Below are positions 6,154 to 15,123 of a stretch of 56,216 nucleotides of DNA, piece after piece. Origin of the DNA: Georgenia satyanarayanai (lineage in GTDB: Bacteria; Actinomycetota; Actinomycetes; Actinomycetales; Actinomycetaceae); NCBI RefSeq assembly GCF_023715365.1, contig NZ_JAMBNZ010000018.1, forward strand, positions 1 to 56,216, in the 5' to 3' direction. The notes under the pieces were generated by a model, which had not been told where the DNA came from, made no database searches, and was given only the letters and a program-made list of their open reading frames with translations. The stretch's first letter is position 1, and each line of letters starts with the position of its first letter. Position numbers and translations under genes: made by a program.

Positions 6154-8727
6154 ATGAGCCAGACGAGCACCGCAGCACCCGGCACCCGGTCAGGGCCCAG
6201 CCGGCGCACCTTCCTCAAGTGGTCGGCGGTGACCGGTGGGGCTGCTGCGCTCGTCTCGACCGCCGCCCACCTGGGGATGCCCGGATCCCCGCCGGCCGCC
6301 GCGGCCGAGGGACTGGCCGACGCGGACAAGACCGTGTGGTCCGCGTGCACCGTCAACTGTGGCTCCCGCTGCCCGCTGCGGCTCCAGGTCAAGGACGGCA
6401 CCGTCGTGCGCGTCCTGCCGGACAACACGGGCGACGACCAGCTGGGCAGCCAGCGGGTGCTCGCCTGCGTCCGCGGCCGCTCCATCCGCCACCGCATCTA
6501 CAACCCCGACCGGCTGAAGAAGCCGATGAAGCGCAAGCCGGGGACCAGGCGCGGCGAGGAGCAGTGGGAGGAGATCTCCTGGGAGCAGGCCCTGGACGAG
6601 ATCACCGACAAGATGAAGGAGATCAAGGCCCAGTACGGCAACGAGGCCTTCTACATCAACTACGGCACCGGGACGCTCGGCTCGACAATGGCCTGCTCGT
6701 GGCCGCCGGACGCCACCCCGTTCGCGCGCCTCATGAACACCTGGGGCGGGTACCTCGACCACTACTCCGACTACTCGACGACAGAGATCACCCAGGCCTA
6801 CCCGTACTTCTACGGCAGCTGGGTCAACGGCAACTCCTTCGACGACGCCGCCAACGCCAAGCTCCAGGTGATGTTCGGGAACAACCCGCTCGAGACCCGG
6901 ATGTCCGGGGGTGGCCAGCTCGCCGTCACGCAGATGACGCGCAAGGAGCACGGGGTGCGCACCATCGTCATCGACCCGCGCTACTCCGAGACGGGCGCGA
7001 TCCTCGGTGACGAGTGGGTGCCGGTCCGCCCGGGCACCGATGCCGCGCTCATCGCGGGGATGATCCACGTCATGCTCGCCGAGGGCCTGCAGGACCAGGC
7101 CTTCCTCGACACCTACTGCGTGGGCTTCGACGAGCACACCCTGCCCGAGCGTGCGCCGGCCAACTCCTCCTACCGCGCCTACATCGAGGGCCGCGGCCCC
7201 GACGGCGTGGAGAAGACGCCGGACTGGGCGGCCGAGATCTGCGGACTGCCCGCCCAGCGCATCCGCCAGCTGGCGCGCGAGATCGCCGGTGCCAAGCCGT
7301 GCGCGATCACCCAGGGCTGGGGACCGCAGCGCCACGCCAACGGCGAGAACGTCGCCCGGGCGATCTTCCTCCTTGCCTGCGTCACCGGGAACGTCGGCAT
7401 CGCCGGCGGCGGCACCGGTGCCCGCGAGGGCGCCCAGTCCCTGCCCTTTGTCAAGCCGTTCAACACCGGGACGATCAACACCTCGAACAAGATCATCTCG
7501 GTCTTCTCGTGGCTCGACGCGATCGACCACGGCCCGGAGATGGACACCTTCAACGCGGGCGTCTGCGAGAAGCCCGCACCGGGGGTGCGCGACAACAAGA
7601 TCCCCGTCGACGAGAACGGTGAGCCGACCAACGTGCGGCTCGACGTGCCGATCAAGATGGTCTGGCAGTACGGCGGGAACTCGATCGTCAACCAGACCGG
7701 GGACAACAACCGGTCGGCGGAGATCCTCCAGGACGACTCCAAGTGCGAGCTCATCGTCGTCTGCGACATCCAGTACACGGTGTCGGCGCGCTACGCGGAC
7801 TACATCCTGCCCGGCACCTCGACGGCGGAGGAGTTCGACGTCCACCCCGGGGAGAACGGCGGGCCCATGGCCTACGGCATCGTCTCCTCCCAGGCCATCG
7901 AGCCCCTCTACGAGTGCAGGAGCATCTTCGACATCTGCACCGAGATGGCCCGTCGCCTGGGCACCGAGCCGCAGTTCACCGAGGGCAAGAGCCGCGAGGA
8001 CTGGCTGCGGGAGACCATCGAGGCGACCCGCGCCAACGACCCGGACCTGCCCTCCTACGACGAGTGGAAGGAGCTGGGGATCTACCGCAAGAACCTCGGC
8101 CCGGCCATCTCCATGGCGGAGTTCCGCACCGACCCCGAGGCCAACCCGCTCGCGACGCCGTCGGGCAAGATCGAGGTCTACTCCGACCGGCTGGCGGCGA
8201 TGGCCGAGAAGTGGACCTTCGGGGTGTTCCGGCCCGAGCAGCCGGGCGACAAGCTCACCGCCCTGCCCGAGCACGTCGACACCTGGGAGGGCGCACTCGC
8301 GGCCCGCGAGTCCGCCGACCACCCGTTCCAGGTGATCGGCCACCACTACAAGGCCCGGACACACTCCTCCTACGGCAACGTCGACTGGCTCAAGGAGGCG
8401 CACCGCCAGCAGGTCTGGCTCAACATCCTGGACGCCGCCCGCAAGGACATCGGGAACGGGGACGAGGTCTTCGTCTACAACGACCGCGGCACCGTCCGCC
8501 TCGAGGCGAAGGTGACCGAGCGCATCGCGCCCGGCGTCATCTCCATCCCGCAGGGCGCCTGGTTCGACCCCCGGCCCGCCTCGGAGGTCGCGCCGCCACC
8601 GCAGGCCAACCCCGACCGCCCCGTCGACATCGCCGGGTCGGTCAACTCGCTCACCTCGCTGCACCCCTCGCCGCTGGCGAAGGGCAACGCCGTCCACACG
8701 ACCATCGCCAACGTGGTCAAGGCCTAG
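6154..8727 (+). CDS. dmsA: DMSO/S-oxide reductase catalytic subunit A
   Basis: An 857-residue molybdopterin (bis-MGD) oxidoreductase that reduces DMSO or a related S/N-oxide outside the membrane using quinol electrons. A Tat signal is evident (SRRTFLKW, arginines 17-18, then a hydrophobic stretch to about residue 50). An N-terminal [4Fe-4S] site follows (CTVNCGSRC plus a later cysteine in LACVRGRS). The Mo-ligand region DYSTTEI has its serine near 208, as in E. coli DmsA, and QGWGPQRHANGEN is typical of DmsA. Length fits the family. In-frame sequence extends back to 6073, but GGAGGAG six bases before the ATG at 6154 and the position of the Tat signal fix the start. It lies 8 bases from dmsB. 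Confidence 0.94.
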   Translation: MSQTSTAAPGTRSGPSRRTFLKWSAVTGGAAALVSTAAHLGMPGSPPAAAAEGLADADKTVWSACTVNCGSRCPLRLQVKDGTVVRVLPDNTGDDQLGSQRVLACVRGRSIRHRIYNPDRLKKPMKRKPGTRRGEEQWEEISWEQALDEITDKMKEIKAQYGNEAFYINYGTGTLGSTMACSWPPDATPFARLMNTWGGYLDHYSDYSTTEITQAYPYFYGSWVNGNSFDDAANAKLQVMFGNNPLETRMSGGGQLAVTQMTRKEHGVRTIVIDPRYSETGAILGDEWVPVRPGTDAALIAGMIHVMLAEGLQDQAFLDTYCVGFDEHTLPERAPANSSYRAYIEGRGPDGVEKTPDWAAEICGLPAQRIRQLAREIAGAKPCAITQGWGPQRHANGENVARAIFLLACVTGNVGIAGGGTGAREGAQSLPFVKPFNTGTINTSNKIISVFSWLDAIDHGPEMDTFNAGVCEKPAPGVRDNKIPVDENGEPTNVRLDVPIKMVWQYGGNSIVNQTGDNNRSAEILQDDSKCELIVVCDIQYTVSARYADYILPGTSTAEEFDVHPGENGGPMAYGIVSSQAIEPLYECRSIFDICTEMARRLGTEPQFTEGKSREDWLRETIEATRANDPDLPSYDEWKELGIYRKNLGPAISMAEFRTDPEANPLATPSGKIEVYSDRLAAMAEKWTFGVFRPEQPGDKLTALPEHVDTWEGALAARESADHPFQVIGHHYKARTHSSYGNVDWLKEAHRQQVWLNILDAARKDIGNGDEVFVYNDRGTVRLEAKVTERIAPGVISIPQGAWFDPRPASEVAPPPQANPDRPVDIAGSVNSLTSLHPSPLAKGNAVHTTIANVVKA

Positions 8728-8735
8728 GGAGAATC

Positions 8736-9374
8736 ATGACGGACACGTTCACCGAGGCCGGGGCCGACTACGGCTTCTACTTCGACCAGTCGGCCTGCAC
8801 CGGGTGCAAGGCCTGCCAGGTCTCCTGCAAGGACAAGCACGACCTGCCCATCGGCGTGAACTGGCGCCGGGTGGTGGAGTACTCCGGAGGCTCCTGGCAG
8901 CAGGAGGGCAACACCTTCACCCCCAACGTCTTCACCTACTACACCTCCATCGCCTGCAACCACTGCGAGAACCCGGTGTGCATGCAGGTGTGCCCCACCA
9001 CCGCCATGTCCATGCGCGAGGACGGCACCGTGTGGGTCAACGAGGACAAGTGCGTGGGCTGCCGCTACTGCGAGTGGGCCTGCCCCTACTCCGCCCCGCA
9101 GTTCAACGTCGAGACCGGCCACATGTCCAAGTGCGACCTGTGCTACGACTACCGCGAGCAGGGCCAGAACCCCGCCTGCGTGGACGCCTGCCCCTCCCGT
9201 GCCCTGGACTGGGGCCCCATCGAGGAGCTCCGCAGCAAGTACGGCGACACCGACGCGATCGCCCCGCTGCCCGACCCGACCGTCACCCGGCCCCACCTGG
9301 TGATCACCCCCCACCGCGACGCCCAGCCCTGGGATGCGGGAACCGGGCAGATCGCCAACCCGAAGGAGATCTGA
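8736..9374 (+). CDS. dmsB: DMSO reductase iron-sulfur subunit B
   Basis: A 212-residue ferredoxin-like electron-transfer subunit. Its cysteine clusters make four [4Fe-4S] sites: CTGCKACQVSC, CNHCENPVCMQVCP, CVGCRYCEWACP and CDLCYDYREQ...CVDACP. It has no signal peptide of its own and would be co-exported with DmsA through Tat, as known for this family. AGGGAGA precedes the ATG. The stop codon shares one base with the dmsC start, indicating coupling. Confidence 0.96.
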   Translation: MTDTFTEAGADYGFYFDQSACTGCKACQVSCKDKHDLPIGVNWRRVVEYSGGSWQQEGNTFTPNVFTYYTSIACNHCENPVCMQVCPTTAMSMREDGTVWVNEDKCVGCRYCEWACPYSAPQFNVETGHMSKCDLCYDYREQGQNPACVDACPSRALDWGPIEELRSKYGDTDAIAPLPDPTVTRPHLVITPHRDAQPWDAGTGQIANPKEI

Positions 9375-10384
9375 TGAACGTCCACGAGCTGCCGATGATC
9401 ATCTTCACCGTCATCGCCCAGATGTGCGTGGGGTCCTTCATCGTGCTGGGCGTCGTCCAGCTGGTCGCCTCCGTGCGTCATGACGCCCGCACCGTCGACC
9501 GGCTGACCGAGCCGATCGTCTACGCCATCGGACCGGCGATGGTCTTCGGGCTGGGCGCGTCCATGCTCCACATGAACGACATCACCAACACGCTCAACGT
9601 GTTCCGGAATGTGTCCAGCTCCTGGCTCTCCCGCGAGATCGTCTTCGGCATGGCATTCGCCGGCCTCGGCTTCGGTTTCGCGCTGGTCCAGTGGTTCAAG
9701 ATCGGCACCTTCCGGCTGCGCCAGCTGCTGGCCGCGGCGACGGCGGTGGCCGGCATCGCCCTCATCTGGGCGATGTCCCAGATCTACTACTCCTTGGTCA
9801 CCGTCCCGGCATGGAACACCCCGGTCGTCCCGTTCCACTTCTTCGCGACCGCGATCATGCTCGGGGCCCTCGCCGTCGGTACCGCCCTCGTCGTCACGAC
9901 GTGGGTCCGCCGCCGGCACGTGACCCCGGGCAGGGCTGCCAGGCCTGCCCAGGAGCCGCCGTCGTCCGGGGGTGGGGTGATGACGGCGGTGCGCACGCGG
10001 GTCGCGGAGATCAACGAGCCGACCACGCTCTCCGAGTGGGCGCTGAGCACCCGGACGATCCAGTGGCTCGCCGTCGCCTCGGCAGTCGCCGGCGTCGCGG
10101 TGCTCGTCTCCTATCCCCTCCACATCGCCGACCTCGCCGCCGACCCGGTCGGCGCCGCCTCGGCCGAGGTGTTCAGCGGAGCCTTCTTCACCGCCCGCCT
10201 CCTGCTCCTGGGCCTGTCGACCGTCCTCCTCGCGCTCTTCGTGTTCCGCACGGCGACGAGCACGGTGCTGGAGCGGCCCCAGGTCCTCACGGCGCTCATC
10301 ACCGCCGCCTTCGTCGTCGCGCTGGTGGCCGAGCTCATGGGCCGCTCCCTCCACTACGACTCAATGCTGCGGATCGGCATCTGA
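9374..10384 (+). CDS. dmsC: DMSO reductase membrane anchor subunit C
   Basis: A 336-residue integral membrane protein with about eight hydrophobic helices, which anchors DmsAB and takes electrons from menaquinol. The hydrophobic pattern, the ending GRSLHYDSMLRIGI and the place between dmsB and the chaperone genes match DmsC. A hydrophilic loop near residues 185-225 (RRRHVTPGRAARPAQEPPSSGGG) separates two four-helix halves. Start and stop each share one base with a neighbouring gene. Confidence 0.93.
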   Translation: MNVHELPMIIFTVIAQMCVGSFIVLGVVQLVASVRHDARTVDRLTEPIVYAIGPAMVFGLGASMLHMNDITNTLNVFRNVSSSWLSREIVFGMAFAGLGFGFALVQWFKIGTFRLRQLLAAATAVAGIALIWAMSQIYYSLVTVPAWNTPVVPFHFFATAIMLGALAVGTALVVTTWVRRRHVTPGRAARPAQEPPSSGGGVMTAVRTRVAEINEPTTLSEWALSTRTIQWLAVASAVAGVAVLVSYPLHIADLAADPVGAASAEVFSGAFFTARLLLLGLSTVLLALFVFRTATSTVLERPQVLTALITAAFVVALVAELMGRSLHYDSMLRIGI

Positions 10385-11007
10385 TGGAGGACCTCCTCGC
10401 GCGGGGCGCACAGGTGGGGACGGCGGGCTTCGTCCTGTCCCGCCTCCTCCTCGAACCGCCCAGCCAGACGCTCGCGGAGAGCTTCGCCTCGCCACAGATG
10501 CGACAGACGTGGCCGCTGCAGGACGCCCACAGCGTCCACGCCGTCGAGTCGGTGGATCCCGAGCCGCTCGATGTCGTGGTCCGCGACCACATGACGATGT
10601 TCCGCCGTCGTCCTCCGCTCGTGCCGCTGCACGAGTCGGCATGGCGCCGGGACAGCGATGCGGACGCCCTGCGGCAGGAGCTCCTCGACACCTACGCGGC
10701 GACGACCTTCGCCGGACTGCCCTCCCCCGCGGACGACCACCTCGGCTTCCAGCTCGCCTTCCTCGCCGACCTCGCCACCCGGGTAGGGCGGCTGCACGCC
10801 GCCGGGGACGTCGCCGGCGCAGGTGAGGCGGCGGACACCGCCCTGCGGTTCCGCGTCGAGCACACCGATCTCGTCGCCGGCCCAGTCATCGAGGGCATCG
10901 CGTGCCACGCCCGTACGGCGCTCTACCGCGCCGTCCCCGGCCTGCTGCGTGGCTTCCTCACCGGGCACGCCGCCCTGTGCGCCGCCGTCCACCAAGGAGT
11001 CTCGTGA
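10384..11007 (+). CDS. TorD/DmsD-family chaperone, first copy
   Basis: A 207-residue helical protein of the TorD family, cytoplasmic chaperones that bind the Tat signal and unfolded apo-form of molybdoenzymes until the cofactor is in. Family traits are the LLDTYAATTFAGL segment, the PADDHLGFQLAFLADL motif, and a helical C terminus. The start overlaps the dmsC stop by one base; the end overlaps the next chaperone by four. Its most likely client is DmsA. Confidence 0.82.
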   Translation: MEDLLARGAQVGTAGFVLSRLLLEPPSQTLAESFASPQMRQTWPLQDAHSVHAVESVDPEPLDVVVRDHMTMFRRRPPLVPLHESAWRRDSDADALRQELLDTYAATTFAGLPSPADDHLGFQLAFLADLATRVGRLHAAGDVAGAGEAADTALRFRVEHTDLVAGPVIEGIACHARTALYRAVPGLLRGFLTGHAALCAAVHQGVS

Positions 11008-11645
11008 TCGACACCGACCAGCTCGACGACCTCGCCGCCGCCTTCACGGTTCTCGCGCGGTTCCACCAGGAGCCGCCCGACGACGCCGCCCTTGCCGGCC
11101 TGCGCGGTCTCCTCGACGAGTGGCCCCTGCCCGGCACCCCCGGTGCGGAGGAGGGGCTGCGGCTCATGCGCGCCTCGCAGGAGGCCGGCGAGAGCGCCGT
11201 GCTGATCCGCCACGACCACGCCTGGCTCTACGGTACTCTCGCGACGGCCCGCGTGGCGCCTTACGAGTCGGTGCACCGCGGCCAGGACCGCCTCGTCTTC
11301 GACGCCCACACCCTCGAGGTCCGCGACGCCTACCGCGCGCTGTCGCTCCAGGCGCCGCACCTCAACCGGGAGCCGGACGACCACATCGGCCTCGAGCTCG
11401 ACTTCGTCGCCCAGTCCTGCCTGCGGGCCCTGGACGCCCTCGAGCAGGGCTCCGCGAGTGACGCCGAGCGCTACGTCCGCCACGGCGCGGACTTCCTGCG
11501 CCGGCACCTCCTCGAGTGGGCGCCGGAGATGCTCGGGCGCGTGGTGGCCGAGGCCGACACCGCGTTCATGAGGGGCCTGGCCCAGCTCTCGCTCGGCGCG
11601 ATCGACAGCTACGCCCGGCTCACCGGCGTCCCCCACCCTGCCTGA
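11004..11645 (+). CDS. TorD/DmsD-family chaperone, second copy
   Basis: A 213-residue second TorD-like chaperone, recognisable by VAPYESVHRGQDRLVFDAHTLEVRD and the family motif EPDDHIGLELDFVA. The frame is open well upstream, but GTG at 11004 with AAGGAG four bases before it, overlapping the first chaperone's stop, is the credible start. Sequence resemblance to the first copy is low, so the pair looks like ancient paralogues with divided roles (for example DmsA maturation versus DmsAB proofreading; inference). Last gene of the operon, followed by a perfect hairpin. Confidence 0.85.
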   Translation: MIDTDQLDDLAAAFTVLARFHQEPPDDAALAGLRGLLDEWPLPGTPGAEEGLRLMRASQEAGESAVLIRHDHAWLYGTLATARVAPYESVHRGQDRLVFDAHTLEVRDAYRALSLQAPHLNREPDDHIGLELDFVAQSCLRALDALEQGSASDAERYVRHGADFLRRHLLEWAPEMLGRVVAEADTAFMRGLAQLSLGAIDSYARLTGVPHPA

Positions 11646-11659
11646 CCCGCCCCTCGCAT

Positions 11660-11703
11660 ACGCCGACAGCCGGATTCCTCGGGAGGAATCCGGCTGTCGG
11701 CGT
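11660..11703. terminator. Perfect 21-bp hairpin, bidirectional terminator and repeat-family member
   Basis: ACGCCGACAGCCGGATTCCTC (21 bases, 11660-11680) and its exact complement (11683-11703) flank two G's. It lies between the convergent chaperone and gatB genes, so it can terminate both. The same sequence recurs at 17984 and 40924, so it belongs to an interspersed repeat family. Confidence 0.85.
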
Positions 11704-11725
11704 TCTGGGGGCGCGGGCGCGCGGG

Positions 11726-13234
11726 TCAGGCGCCGACGCGCTCCATGATGAGCTCACGGACGCGGCCGGCGTCGGCCTGGCCACGGGTGGCCTTCATGAC
11801 GGCACCGACGATCGCGCCGGCGGCCTGCACCTTGCCGCCGCGGATCTTCTCGGCGACGTCGGGGTTGGCGGCGAGGGCCTCGTCGACGGCGGCGATGAGG
11901 GCGCCGTCGTCGGAGACGACCTCGAGGCCGCGGGCCACGACGACCGCCTCGGGACCGCCCTCCCCGGCGAGCACTCCGGCCAGCACCTGGCGGGCGAGCT
12001 TGTCGTTGATCCGGCCCGACTCGACGAGCGCGGCGAGCTCGGCGACCTGCGCGGGCGTGATCGCGAGGTCGGCCAGCTCGATGTTGACGCCCTTGGCGGT
12101 GCGGGCGAGCTCGCCCATCCACCACTTGCGGGCGGCGGCGGCGTCCGCGCCGGCGGCGACGGTCGCCTCGATGAGGTCGAGCGCCCCGGCGTTGACGACG
12201 TCGCGCATCTCCGCGTCGGCGTAGCCCCACTCGGCCTGCAGGCGCCGACGGCGAAGGGCCGGCAGCTCGGGCAGGCTCGCGCGGATCTCCTCGACCCACT
12301 CGCGGCTCGGGGCGAGCGGCACGAGGTCGGGCTCGGGGAAGTAGCGGTAGTCCTCGGCGTCGGACTTCACGCGCCCCGAGGACGTCGTGCCGGTGTCTTC
12401 GTGCCAGTGGCGAGTCTCCTGGGTCACCGTCCGGCCGGCGTCGAGCACCGCGGCCTGGCGGGAGATCTCGTAGCGCACGGCCCGCTCGATGGAGCGGAAG
12501 CTGTTGACGTTCTTCGTCTCGGTGCGGGTGCCGAGCGGGGCGTCCGGGCTCGGACGCAGCGAGACGTTGATGTCGGCGCGGACGTTGCCGCGCTCCATCC
12601 GCGCCTCGGAGACACCCAGGGCGCGGAAGAGGTCACGCAGCGTGCTCACGTAGGCGCGGGCCACCTCCGGGGCGCGGGCGCCGGTGCCGGTGATCGGGTG
12701 CGTGACGATCTCGACGAGGGGCACGCCGGCACGGTTGTAGTCGACGAGGGAGTGATCGGCGCCGTGAATGCGCCCGCCCGAGCCACCGATGTGGGTGTTC
12801 TTGCCGGCGTCCTCCTCCATGTGCGCGCGCTCGACGGCGATCGGCACGAGCGTGCCGTCCTCGAGCTCGACCTCGACGTGCCCCTCGAAGGCGATGGGCT
12901 CGTCGTACTGGGAGGTCTGGAAGTTCTTCGGCACGTCCGGGTAGAAGTAGTTCTTCCGGGCGAAGCGGCAGGTCTCGGCGATGTCGCAGCCCAGCGCGAG
13001 GCCGATGCGGATCGCGTACTCGACGGCGGTGCGGTTGACCACCGGCAGCGTCCCCGGCAGGCCGAGCGAGACAGGCGTCGTCGCGGAGTTGGGCTCCCCG
13101 CCGAATCCGTTCGGTGCGCCGTCGAACATCTTCGAGGCGGTGCCGAGCTCGACGTGGACCTCGATCCCGATGACGGGGTCGTAGCGGGCGATCGCGTCGT
13201 CGAAGTCGACGAGCTCAGGCGTGGTCGCGGTCAT
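11726..13234 (-). CDS. gatB: Asp-tRNA(Asn)/Glu-tRNA(Gln) amidotransferase subunit B
   Basis: A 502-residue tRNA-binding and kinase subunit of GatCAB, which converts misacylated Asp-tRNA(Asn) or Glu-tRNA(Gln) to the amide form. The signature [20 protein letters not shown] is near the N terminus; then come the [19 protein letters not shown] block and [12 protein letters not shown]. The C-terminal YqeY-like tail domain is complete. ATG overlaps the gatA stop by four bases. It is the last gene of gatC-gatA-gatB. Confidence 0.98.
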   Translation of the reverse strand: MTATTPELVDFDDAIARYDPVIGIEVHVELGTASKMFDGAPNGFGGEPNSATTPVSLGLPGTLPVVNRTAVEYAIRIGLALGCDIAETCRFARKNYFYPDVPKNFQTSQYDEPIAFEGHVEVELEDGTLVPIAVERAHMEEDAGKNTHIGGSGGRIHGADHSLVDYNRAGVPLVEIVTHPITGTGARAPEVARAYVSTLRDLFRALGVSEARMERGNVRADINVSLRPSPDAPLGTRTETKNVNSFRSIERAVRYEISRQAAVLDAGRTVTQETRHWHEDTGTTSSGRVKSDAEDYRYFPEPDLVPLAPSREWVEEIRASLPELPALRRRRLQAEWGYADAEMRDVVNAGALDLIEATVAAGADAAAARKWWMGELARTAKGVNIELADLAITPAQVAELAALVESGRINDKLARQVLAGVLAGEGGPEAVVVARGLEVVSDDGALIAAVDEALAANPDVAEKIRGGKVQAAGAIVGAVMKATRGQADAGRVRELIMERVGA

Positions 13235-14754
13235 CGGGCAGCCTCCTGGGAGACGGTGGTGGGCAGCGACGGGGCGTCCGCGAGCAGGCGGTGCCCGCGG
13301 CGCTCATCGAGCATGCGCTCGAGGACCGCGCCGACCCGGTAGAGCCGGGCGTCCTCACGGGCGGGGGCCAGCGCCTGGAAGCCGACGGGCAGGCCGTCGT
13401 CGCTCAGGCCGCTGGGCACGGAGATGCCGGGCACCCCGGCGAGGTTAGCCGGGATGGTGGCAACGTCGTTGAGGTACATGGCCAGCGGGTCGTCGAGCTT
13501 CTCCCCGAAGCGGAACGCCGTCGTCGGGGTGGTCGGCGAGACGAGGACGTCGGCCTGCTCGAAGGCGGCCGCGAAGTCGCGCTGGATGAGCGTGCGCACC
13601 TGCTGGGCGCTGCCGTAGTAGGCGTCGAAGTAGCCGGCGGACAGCGCGTGCGTGCCGAGGATGATGCGGCGCTTGACCTCGTCCCCGAAGCCGGCGCCGC
13701 GGGTGGCGGCCATGACGCGCTCGGCGGTCAGCGGACCCCCGGTGGGCTCGACGCGCAGGCCGAAGCGCATGCCGTCGAACTTCGCGAGGTTGGAGGACGC
13801 CTCGGCGGGGAGGATGAGGTAGTAGGCGGCGAGGGCGTAGGCGAAGCTCGGGCAGGAGACCTCGACGACCTCCGCGCCGGCCTCGCGCAGGAGGTCGAGG
13901 GCGGCGGTGAAGCTCGCCTCGACGCCGGCCTGGTAGCCCTCGCCACCGAGCTCGCGGACCACGCCCACGCGCAGACCGCGCAGGTCCTGCGCCGAAGCCG
14001 CGGCGACGAGGTCGCCGACCGGGTCGGGCAGGGAGGTGGAGTCGCGGGGGTCGTGCCCGCCGATGAGCTCGTGGAGCAGCGCGGAGTCCAGCACGGTGCG
14101 GGACACCGGGCCGGCCTGGTCGAGGCTCGAGGCGAGCGCGATGAGCCCGTAGCGCGAGACGCCGCCGTAGGTCGGCTTGACGCCCACCGAGCCGGTGACG
14201 GCGGCGGGCTGGCGGATCGAGCCGCCGGTGTCGGTGCCGATCGCGAGGGGTGCCTGGAAGGCGGCGACGGCGGCCGCGGAGCCACCGCCCGAGCCGCCGG
14301 GGATGCGCTCGAGGTCCCAGGGGTTGCGGGTGGGGCCGTAGGCGGAGTGCTCGGTGGAGGAGCCCATGGCGAACTCGTCGAGGTTCGTCTTGCCGAGGAT
14401 CGGCAGGCCCGCGGCGCGCAGCCGCTCGACGATGGTCGCGTCGTAGGGCGGGACCCAGCCCTCGAGCATCTTCGAGGCGGCCGTCGTCGGCTGCCCCTTG
14501 GTGACGACGACGTCCTTGACGGCGATCGGTACCCCGGCGAGCGGGTGGAGCTCCTCGCCGCGGGCGCGGCGCTCGTCGACGTCGCGGGCGGTGGCCAGCG
14601 CCTCCTCCCCGTTGACGTGGAGGAAGGCGTGGACGGCGCCGTCGACCTCATTGATGCGGTCCAGGTGCGCCTGGGTCACCTCGACGGAGCTGACCTCCTT
14701 GGCGCGCAGCCGCTCCGCCAGCTCGGCGGCGGTCGCGGTGGTGAGCTCGCTCAT
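13231..14754 (-). CDS. gatA: Asp-tRNA(Asn)/Glu-tRNA(Gln) amidotransferase subunit A
   Basis: A 507-residue amidase-signature enzyme that releases ammonia from glutamine for GatB. The Ser-cisSer-Lys triad is visible: lysine in [10 protein letters not shown], and the serines in [14 protein letters not shown] followed by [12 protein letters not shown]. Length is typical. ATGA overlap with the upstream gatC stop and with the downstream gatB start indicates a coupled operon. Confidence 0.98.
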   Translation of the reverse strand: MSELTTATAAELAERLRAKEVSSVEVTQAHLDRINEVDGAVHAFLHVNGEEALATARDVDERRARGEELHPLAGVPIAVKDVVVTKGQPTTAASKMLEGWVPPYDATIVERLRAAGLPILGKTNLDEFAMGSSTEHSAYGPTRNPWDLERIPGGSGGGSAAAVAAFQAPLAIGTDTGGSIRQPAAVTGSVGVKPTYGGVSRYGLIALASSLDQAGPVSRTVLDSALLHELIGGHDPRDSTSLPDPVGDLVAAASAQDLRGLRVGVVRELGGEGYQAGVEASFTAALDLLREAGAEVVEVSCPSFAYALAAYYLILPAEASSNLAKFDGMRFGLRVEPTGGPLTAERVMAATRGAGFGDEVKRRIILGTHALSAGYFDAYYGSAQQVRTLIQRDFAAAFEQADVLVSPTTPTTAFRFGEKLDDPLAMYLNDVATIPANLAGVPGISVPSGLSDDGLPVGFQALAPAREDARLYRVGAVLERMLDERRGHRLLADAPSLPTTVSQEAAR

Positions 14755-15050
14755 GCGTCCTCCCCCAGGATCTGCGGCACGAGGAACTGACCGCCCTCGC
14801 TCGCGGGCGCGCCGGAGAGCGCGGCCTCGACGGACAGCGGCTCCTCCACGACGTCCTCCCGCATGACGTTGGTCAGCGGGATGGGGTGGCTGGTGGCGGG
14901 CACGTCGGGACCGACGAGCTCACCGACCTGGGCGACCGCGTCGGCGATGACGCCGAGCTCCCCGGCCAGGCGCTCGACCTCCTCGTTCGTGAGCTCGATC
15001 CGGGCCAGCGCGGCCACGCGCGCGACCTCGGCTGCATTGATGGTGGACAT
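14751..15050 (-). CDS. gatC: Asp-tRNA(Asn)/Glu-tRNA(Gln) amidotransferase subunit C
   Basis: A 99-residue linker subunit that stabilises GatAB. It has the typical start ([25 protein letters not shown]) and the VMREDVVE middle. A TTG at 15059 would add three residues, but it falls inside the likely -10 box TAGACT (15059-15064), so ATG at 15050 is preferred; it gives a leaderless or near-leaderless message. First gene of the operon. Confidence 0.95.
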   Translation of the reverse strand: MSTINAAEVARVAALARIELTNEEVERLAGELGVIADAVAQVGELVGPDVPATSHPIPLTNVMREDVVEEPLSVEAALSGAPASEGGQFLVPQILGEDA

Positions 15051-15058
15051 GGCTACCA

Positions 15059-15064
15059 AGTCTA
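15059..15064 (-). promoter_or_regulatory. -10 box of gatCAB operon
   Basis: TAGACT on the minus strand ends 8 bases before the gatC ATG, and no ribosome-binding site lies between. This fits leaderless initiation. Confidence 0.5.
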
Positions 15065-15111
15065 TCGTCCCGGCGCCGGGCGACCGCAGGCCCCGCCCGC
15101 GCCCCCTGCTC

Positions 15112-15117
15112 TAGTTT
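15112..15117 (+). promoter_or_regulatory. -10 box of phospholipase D-like gene
   Basis: TAGTTT is separated by 6 bases from the ATG at 15124. No Shine-Dalgarno sequence fits in the gap, so the message is probably leaderless. Confidence 0.55.
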
Positions 15118-15123
15118 GGGGTC

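Noticed and set aside
6190-8697. 835-codon open frame antisense to dmsA
   Set aside because: Antisense shadow of a strongly supported gene, with low-complexity Gly/Val/Asp/Arg composition.
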